Positions 21,543-27,274 of a stretch of 27,274 nucleotides of DNA are shown here, in pieces (position 1 is the stretch's first letter; every line of letters starts with the position of its first letter). The notes under the pieces are model-generated. The model did not search any database, was not told the origin of the DNA, and saw only the letters and a list, made by a program, of their open reading frames with translations. The stretch spans positions 1 through 27,274 of the forward strand of contig DIXL01000058.1 in NCBI GenBank assembly GCA_002428685.1, given 5' to 3'. The translations under genes and the position numbers were made by a program. This DNA is from Cloacimonetes bacterium UBA6081. Lineage in GTDB: Bacteria > Cloacimonadota > Cloacimonadia > Cloacimonadales > Cloacimonadaceae.

Positions 21543-22265
21543 ATGAATTATAAAAGCGAAAATGTGCATCGCATTCTATTAAAGCTATCCGGTGAAGTTT
21601 TAGCTGGAGATCAAGGTTTTGGTTACAACGACGCCAGAATTGACCAGCTAACTGACGAACTTATTGCCGTAAAAGAGCTTGGCTATAGCATAGCAGTCGT
21701 TTTGGGTGGTGGCAACATCTTTCGTGGAGGTTCATGGAAAAACCAGGAACTGAATCGCGTGGTGTTGGATAGCATCGGTATGATGGCCACCATCCAAAAT
21801 GCGCTTTATGTGGCGGAAATACTTGCTTCAAAGGGGCATACTACGGAAGTATTATCTTCTTTGGCGGTAGAAAAAGTGGCGAGCCGCTACACTCCCCAAT
21901 TAGCAGTGGCTGCTTTGGAAGCCGGAAAAATCTGCTTTCTCAGCGGAGGAACCGGTAATCCCTATTTCACCACAGATACCGCAGCAGTTTTACGGGCTAT
22001 TGAGCTTAAAGCAGACGTTGTGCTGAAGGCGACAAAAGTGGATGGCTTGTATAGTGCCGATCCCAATAAAGACCCCAAGGCAAAGTTCATCAGCAGTGCT
22101 AGCTTTCAGGAATGTCTGGAAGCGCGTTTGGGCGTGATGGATTTAACAGCATTTTCTTTGGCGGCAGACAACAGTATGCCTATCAAGATTTTCAACATTG
22201 GCAAGCCTGGTTCGCTTTGCGAAGCTATAACCACGCAAAACGCCGGAACCTACATTCATCCCTGA
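21543..22265 (+). CDS. pyrH: UMP kinase
   Basis: A 240-residue UMP kinase of the amino-acid-kinase fold, converting UMP to UDP. Seen are the N-terminal RILLKLSGEVLAG, VVLGGGNIFRGG, DSIGMMATIQNAL, FLSGGTGNPYFTTDTAAVLRA split over a loop, KATKVDGLYSADPNKDP and VMDLTAFSLAADN. All are in normal order. GTG at 21540 is in frame, but GGGGAG (21530-21535) is seven bases from ATG 21543, so that ATG is taken. Placement between tsf and frr is the common bacterial arrangement. Confidence 0.96.
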   Translation: MNYKSENVHRILLKLSGEVLAGDQGFGYNDARIDQLTDELIAVKELGYSIAVVLGGGNIFRGGSWKNQELNRVVLDSIGMMATIQNALYVAEILASKGHTTEVLSSLAVEKVASRYTPQLAVAALEAGKICFLSGGTGNPYFTTDTAAVLRAIELKADVVLKATKVDGLYSADPNKDPKAKFISSASFQECLEARLGVMDLTAFSLAADNSMPIKIFNIGKPGSLCEAITTQNAGTYIHP

Positions 22266-22299
22266 AGCCGACAATAATCCCCACCTCAAGAAGGATAAA

Positions 22300-22854
22300 A
22301 TGGACGACCTGAAAACTACTACAAAAGATAAGATGCAAAAGAGCATGGACTCTTTGCTGCACCAATATTCCAAGATTCGCACCGGACGTGCAAGTGCCTC
22401 TATTTTAGATGATGTTCGCATCAACTATTATGGCCAGCCCACTCCGGTAAAGCAACTTTGCAATATCTCCATTCCCGAAGCCAGAACTATCATAGTTCAG
22501 CCTTGGGACAAAACTACCCTGGCAGACATTGAAAAAGCAATTCTTGCTGCCAACATCGGCATTACACCCGAAAACGATGGCAACGTTATCCGTCTGCCCT
22601 TTCAGCCTTTAACCGAAGATAAACGCAAAAACATAGTAAAATCCATTAAGAAACTGGGTGAAGACGCCCGCGTTGCCATTCGAAACATTCGCCGCGATGC
22701 CAATGAACTTGGCAAAAAGATGAAGAAAGACAGCGAAATCGGCGAAGACGAAGAAAAGAAACTGCTGAAAGAACTGCAGGATATCACCGACGAATGGATT
22801 AAAAAGATAGACGAAAGCGAAAAAGCTAAAGAAAAAGAGATAATGGAAGTTTAG
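22300..22854 (+). CDS. frr: Ribosome recycling factor
   Basis: A 184-residue RRF, normal length. The three-helix-bundle and middle-domain signatures are present: KIRTGRASASILDDVRINYY, GQPTPVKQLCNISIPEARTI, PLTEDKRKNIVK, and ARVAIRNIRRDANE. RRF splits post-termination ribosomes with EF-G. AAGAAGGA lies just before the ATG. It is the last gene of the cluster; a short tandem repeat and an intrinsic terminator follow. Confidence 0.97.
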   Translation: MDDLKTTTKDKMQKSMDSLLHQYSKIRTGRASASILDDVRINYYGQPTPVKQLCNISIPEARTIIVQPWDKTTLADIEKAILAANIGITPENDGNVIRLPFQPLTEDKRKNIVKSIKKLGEDARVAIRNIRRDANELGKKMKKDSEIGEDEEKKLLKELQDITDEWIKKIDESEKAKEKEIMEV

Positions 22855-22855
22855 G

Positions 22856-22890
22856 GTGAGAGTTTCATAGTGAGAGTTTCACAGTGAGAG
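22856..22890 (+). repeat. 14-bp tandem repeat after frr (2.5 copies)
   Basis: GTGAGAGTTTCATA (22856-22869), GTGAGAGTTTCACA (22870-22883) and GTGAGAG (22884-22890) follow directly after the frr stop codon. It is probably a slippage product, with no coding role. Confidence 0.75.
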
Positions 22891-22908
22891 CAGGATAAGT
22901 GACAATTT

Positions 22909-22934
22909 AGGTGGGTTTAGAACCTGCCTTTTTT
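22909..22934 (+). terminator. Rho-independent terminator of the rplM-frr cluster
   Basis: AGGTGGGTT (22909-22917) and AACCTGCCT (22921-22929) form a 9-bp stem with two G-T pairs and a TAG loop, ending in six Ts (22929-22934). It acts in the plus direction. On the minus strand no T-run follows, so it does not serve guaD. Confidence 0.8.
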
Positions 22935-22997
22935 GCTTATATTTTTCCATTCCCGTCTCCCTTTCCAATATGAGAATCGGGGGCATACCGCAGTATA

Positions 22998-24215
22998 TCA
23001 TACATAGAGTGATTTGCCTGCTACCAAGGTCTCCTTTACAGAAAATTCACTACCAAAAAAGATGAGCTGAGAAAGGGTTTGTTCACCAAGCTCAAAGCCA
23101 TCCGGGGCTTGCATGAAAACAATATCTGCTTCTTTGCCGGCTTCCAGGGAACCAAGCTTATCTTCCATCCCGAGCAGCCTGGCAGATCCCAATGTGATGT
23201 GATACAAAGCCTTAGCTGGTAAAACAGGATATTGGCTCTGGCGGAAATTCATCATTTTGGCATGATGCAGCATGTTTAATACGGTTCCTGCTCCAACATC
23301 GCTTCCCAAAGCATAATCTATACCTGCCGCTTCTATGCGTTCCAAAGGGAATTCTCCGCTCTTTAAATAGAAATTGGAATCGGGACAGTGGGCAATTTTG
23401 GAGTGAGTTTCGGATAGTAAATTTAATTCCTTGTCAGTGAGGTGGATTGCGTGTCCAAAGATGCTTTTGGGGCTTAAGAGTCCCGCTTTATGATACACTT
23501 CCGTATAACTATTTTGACCAAATATCTCTTTCACCCAAGCCAATTCTGAGGTGTTTTCAGATAAGTGGGTTTGAATCCATGCCTTGTGTTTAACTGCATA
23601 AGAGCCAATCTGTTGCATAAGTTCCACGGAACAAGTAGGAGCAAAACGAGGAGTAAAGATATAATCCAGTTTATCAGTTTTAGCATGCCACTTCTCAAAC
23701 AAAGCAACACTACTTTCCACAGAGTCTTTGCTACCTTGAACAAGCCCTATTGGCGCATTCATATCCATCATCGTCATCCCAATCATAGCTCGAATGCCCA
23801 TCCGCTCTGCCACTTCAAAAGCAATGCTGCAAGCGGATGCATAGGGAGCAGTATAGATGACGCTCATGGTTGTCCCCACTGCCAAAGTGGCTTGGAAGAA
23901 CTGCTCAGACAGTGCAATGGCATAGCTGTCTTGCTGGGAACGAGCTTCCTCCGGAAAAACATGCTGATTCAGCCAAGGCAACAAAGCAGGTTCATACAGC
24001 CCGCGCATGCGGTATTGGCTGAGGTGCACATGCAAATCTATAAAACCCGGCAGGGCAACAAATTGCGTATAGTCTTCCGGAGCTAACCCCTTGAACTGCG
24101 TTTGCGGTGTGATGGAGGTTATTTTGCTGGCTTCTATACAGATAACTTGGTTTGGCAGATATTGCGTAGCAAAGGGAGAAAGAGGATTGATTATATTCGT
24201 CAGGATGTTTCTCAC
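22998..24215 (-). CDS. guaD: Guanine deaminase-type amidohydrolase
   Basis: A 405-residue metal-dependent amidohydrolase. From the GTG at 24215, the metal ligands are HVH in GFIDLHVHLSQY (H62, H64), H217 in THLSEN, H255 in FGHAIHL and D306 in GSDVGAG. The 'H.HlSQY.mrG' opening, FTPRFAPTCS, TEVYHKAGLL and AHCPDSNFYLKSG match guanine deaminase more closely than other chlorohydrolase-like enzymes. The reaction is guanine to xanthine plus ammonia, in purine salvage or catabolism. The frame also offers GTG 24224, but GTG 24215 overlaps the upstream stop as GTGA and has AAGGTGG five bases before it. Substrate assignment is by motif memory; a related S-adenosylhomocysteine or TRZ deaminase is possible. 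Confidence 0.85.
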   Translation of the reverse strand: MRNILTNIINPLSPFATQYLPNQVICIEASKITSITPQTQFKGLAPEDYTQFVALPGFIDLHVHLSQYRMRGLYEPALLPWLNQHVFPEEARSQQDSYAIALSEQFFQATLAVGTTMSVIYTAPYASACSIAFEVAERMGIRAMIGMTMMDMNAPIGLVQGSKDSVESSVALFEKWHAKTDKLDYIFTPRFAPTCSVELMQQIGSYAVKHKAWIQTHLSENTSELAWVKEIFGQNSYTEVYHKAGLLSPKSIFGHAIHLTDKELNLLSETHSKIAHCPDSNFYLKSGEFPLERIEAAGIDYALGSDVGAGTVLNMLHHAKMMNFRQSQYPVLPAKALYHITLGSARLLGMEDKLGSLEAGKEADIVFMQAPDGFELGEQTLSQLIFFGSEFSVKETLVAGKSLYV

Positions 24216-26881
24216 GGTTTCCACCTTTTGATCTCAACAAGCTTGCTGCGTCCCAAGCCAAAATGCAATTCCGGGGCATTTTGTGAGCCTGTGCCTTTAG
24301 CACTGCTGAGTTCACGGATCAGGCTAAAAACCTTTCCCTTGGGACTTTTTAAGGTAACCACAACCCTGGTTCCAAAGGCGGGGCTATTTGGCAAGTTAGC
24401 AAAATTAGCCGGATTATCTTCCAAAACTATCGTGTCGTTTTCCCACACAGGCTTTAAATACAAAGCTTTATTGACAGTTATGGTTCTATTATGCAATATC
24501 TTAGCACCGCTTCCGCTGCCTACTACCAAATCAGGCAGGCCGTCCCGGTCCAAATCGCCCGCAGCATTGCCCCAGCCATTGTAAATTCGTGCGCCGGATA
24601 ACCAAGTGATGTCTTCAAAAGTGCCATCCCCTTTGTTACGATAGAGATAGCTGCGTTCACCCTCATATACGGAAGTGATAAACAAATCCAACCGGCCGTC
24701 GTTATCAAAATCACAAAATAGCGGATCGCTGTGAAGCTCATCGTAGGTAATTCCTGATGCTTGGGTTACATCGGTAAATTGCCAATAATAAATGGTGTCC
24801 TGCTCTATAACCTGATAGGCTAAACCATCGTTGCGCAACAACATACTCGTGTCGGAAATATCCAAATAACGCGGATGAGCCAAGTTTGCCACAAACAGGT
24901 CCAGATCACCATCGTTGTCAAAATCTCCCCAGTCTGCACCAATGCTATGTCCATAATAGCCCTTTTTAAAGGTTCCCGCCAGGCCATACAACGAAGCCAG
25001 ATCTACAAACAGGGTATCCAATTGCTTCCAGCAGAAATTGCGGTTCAACCGGTAGTTGCAAACATATATTTCCTGTGCTCCATCGTTGTCAAAATCAGCA
25101 GGGGCAATTCCTCTGCCTGCCTGGCCCGGATTATCGGTGTAAAGTGGATTGCGAAAGCTGGCAGAGATGCTTTTATCGGAAAAATATCCGGCTTCGTTTT
25201 TCCAAAAAAAGTCTGGATAGCCGCTACGTTCCTGCCATTTTTCGTAATTTGCCACATAGAGGCTGGGAAATCCTTTCCTGTCTGTGTCTATCCAGGCTGC
25301 TGCTTCGCTGGGAGATTTGTCGTCAATATCTCCAGCCCGCTCATTTACATTTACGAAACGTGTGTTATCCATGTTTTTCATCAGTTTATCGCCACTGCCG
25401 TCATCTGCATGGCCATAGGATACAAAATCCAGCTTGCCGTCCTTGTTGAAATCGGCAAACAACCCCCCGCTGCCAGAAACATTGCCAAGTGCTACACTAT
25501 CAGTAACATCGGTAAAATTCATCTCGCCTGAGTTTTCGAGCAGGGTCGAACCAGAAAACAGGATATCCAAAAGACCATCGGAGTTATAATCAGCCAGGGC
25601 AACACGACTGTAACCCTTGCCGGTAAGCCCGGCTTGATCGCTGATATCGGTAAATGATATCCCCTTGTAGTTGCTGAGTTTGCGCATCCAGTTCATGATT
25701 GGTTGTTTAATCTTCAGCTCTTTATGAATGTTACTTATCAGTTGATAGGCATCGTCATCGTAGCGTTTGCGGGGAGCTCCCAAAACCAGGCACTTAGTCA
25801 GGAGTTTTGCCGCGGTCATTTTTGCCTTTTTGCCAGGAACCAGCAAATTGCTTTTTGCCTTCCAGAAATTTAGTTCTGCCAATTCACCCCGGTCGTTATC
25901 TGTAAAAGCAACACACTTCAATTCTTTCCAAAGCTTGCTTTGCAGGCTCTTGGATAGTTTGGACATAGGTGGAATTACTATTTCGTCGCCAAAGAAACCA
26001 TTATCCCTAAGCAATTGATAATAAATCAGCTTGGCTTTGTGCATCTGAACTCTGGACATCCAATCTGAAGCCTGGTAAACATCATATAGCAAGGTTTGCG
26101 GCTGATTTATCTCTGCTTTTTCTACATATTTCATGGCCAAATCCAGCAAATCCAGGCTACCGGTGTAGTTTTTGCGTAGGGTTGGCGACATCAGATACAG
26201 GGACGAAATGTAGGCTTCCACAGGGTTTATGGTTTCAAGGGGAGGTAAACTTTGCACAATTCCTTCCCAGTCTTTTGCCGCAGATAGGTGATACAAGCTA
26301 TAATACAATGCAATTTGAGTATATTGGGACTGGGGAAAGCGTGCATAAAACTCGTCGATTAATCCAATGGCCAAGCTACCATCGCGGGCTGTGCTGATTT
26401 CATCAATTTTATCCTTGGCCAAGGCTTCGATCACAGTATTGTAAGTGGCTGCATTTTTAATGGCTTCGCCCAAATCAATTGCGCTGTCCGGAAAAGCGTA
26501 GTGGCTAAAAACCTGCTTGTCCAAAGGGGTTTTCAGGTAATTCAGCATATCTTGCAGTTCCCGCGTAAACTCCAGACTGTCAATTTCGCTGGTTTGCTTT
26601 AAGAGAAACCATTGCAGGGCATCTTCCAAAGAACCACTCTCTTTGGCAAGCCGTTTATGGCACTGCATTGCCAAACCAGGCAAATCTGCACGTTGGGCAT
26701 ATTGCAAAATCGCATCCAGTTCTTCCTGATTACCCGTTAAAGCTTTTACCAATATGTCTTCTGGGTGCTTTTGCAAGATGTGAAACTGCTCTTTCTGGGT
26801 TAAAAACCTCAGCTCTGAGGTGCTAAGGGCAAATAAGCCCTGCACCATAATCAGCAGGAGAATCAAGTTTATCTGTTTCAT
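24212..26881 (-). CDS. Secreted FG-GAP/VCBS repeat protein with ASPIC/UnbV C-terminus
   Basis: A protein of 889 residues. The ATG at 26881 gives KQINLILLLIMVQGLFALS, a clear signal peptide, and AAAGGAT lies just upstream; ATG 26902 would spoil both. Residues ~20-400 are helical with TPR-like character. From about 425 there are at least six FG-GAP/VCBS blades with calcium-type loops: DYNSDGLLD, DFNKDGKLD, DFDNDGAQE, DFDNDGDLD, DFDNDGRLD and DLDRDGLPD. The last ~100 residues (SPAFGTRVVVTL, ELHFGLG) resemble ASPIC/UnbV, so the whole is CRTAC1-like. It likely forms an extracytoplasmic beta-propeller for binding or adhesion. No sorting tail is present. It is coupled to the downstream guanine deaminase gene, an odd functional pairing. 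Confidence 0.88.
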   Translation of the reverse strand: MKQINLILLLIMVQGLFALSTSELRFLTQKEQFHILQKHPEDILVKALTGNQEELDAILQYAQRADLPGLAMQCHKRLAKESGSLEDALQWFLLKQTSEIDSLEFTRELQDMLNYLKTPLDKQVFSHYAFPDSAIDLGEAIKNAATYNTVIEALAKDKIDEISTARDGSLAIGLIDEFYARFPQSQYTQIALYYSLYHLSAAKDWEGIVQSLPPLETINPVEAYISSLYLMSPTLRKNYTGSLDLLDLAMKYVEKAEINQPQTLLYDVYQASDWMSRVQMHKAKLIYYQLLRDNGFFGDEIVIPPMSKLSKSLQSKLWKELKCVAFTDNDRGELAELNFWKAKSNLLVPGKKAKMTAAKLLTKCLVLGAPRKRYDDDAYQLISNIHKELKIKQPIMNWMRKLSNYKGISFTDISDQAGLTGKGYSRVALADYNSDGLLDILFSGSTLLENSGEMNFTDVTDSVALGNVSGSGGLFADFNKDGKLDFVSYGHADDGSGDKLMKNMDNTRFVNVNERAGDIDDKSPSEAAAWIDTDRKGFPSLYVANYEKWQERSGYPDFFWKNEAGYFSDKSISASFRNPLYTDNPGQAGRGIAPADFDNDGAQEIYVCNYRLNRNFCWKQLDTLFVDLASLYGLAGTFKKGYYGHSIGADWGDFDNDGDLDLFVANLAHPRYLDISDTSMLLRNDGLAYQVIEQDTIYYWQFTDVTQASGITYDELHSDPLFCDFDNDGRLDLFITSVYEGERSYLYRNKGDGTFEDITWLSGARIYNGWGNAAGDLDRDGLPDLVVGSGSGAKILHNRTITVNKALYLKPVWENDTIVLEDNPANFANLPNSPAFGTRVVVTLKSPKGKVFSLIRELSSAKGTGSQNAPELHFGLGRSKLVEIKRWKP

Positions 26882-26893
26882 TTCTATCCTTTG

Positions 26894-27031
26894 TTTTAAC
26901 ATAGTGTCAAGCTTGCTTTTAACATAGTGTCAAGCCTGCTTTTAACATAGTGTCAAGCCTGCTTTTAACATAGTGTCAAGTCTGCTTTTAACATAGTGTC
27001 AAGCCTGCTTTTAACATAGTGTCAAGCCTGC
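26894..27031 (-). repeat. Six-copy 23-bp tandem repeat upstream of the FG-GAP gene
   Basis: Read on the minus strand, the unit is a GCAGGC/GCAAGC lead followed by TTGACACTATGTTAAAA, repeated six times without gaps (26894-26916, then every 23 bases to 27031). Only two positions vary, one each in the first and fourth copies. The copy nearest the gene starts 13 bases before the ATG. Each unit carries a perfect -35-like TTGACA, but no -10 box at normal distance, so six promoters is not the simple reading. Serial operator sites or recent slippage duplication are both possible. Confidence 0.9.
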
Positions 27032-27039
27032 TTTGAGGT

Positions 27040-27179
27040 TGTCGTTCCCGCGGAGGCGGGAATCCAGCCCTTTGTTCAATTCAGCAATAACGCTGTATAA
27101 TCGTTTAGTTATAAACATATTATTTGTCATCCCTACGGGATTCTGAAAGTGCTGGATTCCCGCCTCCGCGGGAACGACA
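27040..27179. repeat. REP-like composite inverted-repeat element, copy 2
   Basis: Perfect 29-bp inverted arms (27040-27068 and 27151-27179), each with the hairpin TTCCCGC-GGAG-GCGGGAA, enclose about 80 diverged bases. The sub-palindrome TGTCATCCCTACGGGATT (27125-27142) is the reverse complement of 882-899 in copy 1, so this copy is inverted relative to the first. The arms are better preserved than in copy 1, suggesting a younger insertion. Confidence 0.85.
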
Positions 27180-27274
27180 GTAATAATTTGGAACGACTGT
27201 AATAATTTGGAACGAATGTAATAATTTGGAACGACAGTAATAATTTGGAACGACAGTAATAATTCGGGACGACA
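27172..27274 (+). repeat. 19-bp tandem array at the window edge
   Basis: The unit GAACGACAGTAATAATTTG is repeated five times (27172, 27191, 27210, 27229, 27248) plus eight bases of a sixth, with one or two changes in some copies. The array continues beyond the window. The first eight bases of its first copy, GAACGACA, are the end of the REP-like arm, so the array seems to have grown out of the element's border. There are no unique spacers. Confidence 0.9.

Noticed and set aside
24875..25531. 218-codon plus-strand ORF
   Set aside because: It is antisense to the FG-GAP repeats. Its repetitiveness mirrors the DxDxDG blades on the other strand.
26894..27031. CRISPR array
   Set aside because: Units are contiguous 23-bp repeats with no unique spacers and no cas genes nearby. 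The 19-bp array at 27172-27274 fails for the same reason.
26894..27031. Six tandem sigma-70 promoters
   Set aside because: Each unit has TTGACA, but at 17 bases downstream lies only the next TTGACA. No -10 sequence fits, so only a -35-like or operator reading is defensible.
1..27274. tRNA, rRNA, prophage, toxin-antitoxin or defence island
   Set aside because: No cloverleaf, rRNA core, integrase, phage structural gene, or toxin or nuclease pair could be recognised on either strand.

Overview
The window looks like chromosomal DNA from an uncultured Gram-negative-type bacterium of the FCB group. The best guess is Candidatus Cloacimonadota (WWE1) or a close relative. The guess rests on a Por-type C-terminal sorting domain (YPNPF...), a large secreted FG-GAP/ASPIC protein, the Bacteroidetes-style alternate GlmU, RicT beside RlmN, and a long two-domain ThyX. 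It is an inference from gene content; no 16S or marker search was possible.

Layout. (1) 1-1187 is a decayed intergenic zone: one small minus-strand ORF with its own promoter-like boxes, two unrelated gene relics, and a 138-bp REP-like inverted-repeat element. (2) 1188-14563 is one tightly packed plus-strand run in which most genes touch or overlap (ATGA, GTGA and CTGA junctions): pgpH, ybeY, a CNNM/CBS protein, a secreted DUF3108-like protein, a VanZ-like protein, an MlaF-like ATPase, a Gx-family membrane protein, a class A PBP, a GT2 glycosyltransferase, an alternate GlmU, ricT, rlmN and deoC. The theme is envelope and peptidoglycan supply with c-di-AMP turnover and RNA maturation. (3) thyX follows at 14723-16129. 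(4) 16130-18700 is a gene graveyard (an aldehyde:ferredoxin oxidoreductase N-terminus, a secretion-signal tail and half a Cache sensor domain) around one intact lipoprotein gene, closed by a terminator at 18701. (5) 19010-22854 is the translation cluster rplM-rpsI-rpsB-tsf-pyrH-frr with a structured leader before rpsB and a terminator after frr. (6) A minus-strand pair, a secreted FG-GAP/ASPIC protein and guanine deaminase, overlaps by GTGA. (7) Upstream of that pair lie six copies of a 23-bp tandem repeat, a second REP-like element and a 19-bp tandem array running off the window.

The most unusual feature is a family of ~70-bp imperfect palindromes with four copies here, in both orientations. 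Their stems differ by compensatory base pairs, while two mismatches are kept at fixed positions in every copy. Two copies, plus a triplicated arm, sit in frame inside rlmN and add about 65 residues to a loop of an otherwise intact radical-SAM methyltransferase. I found no CRISPR array, tRNA, rRNA, phage module or recognisable defence system.
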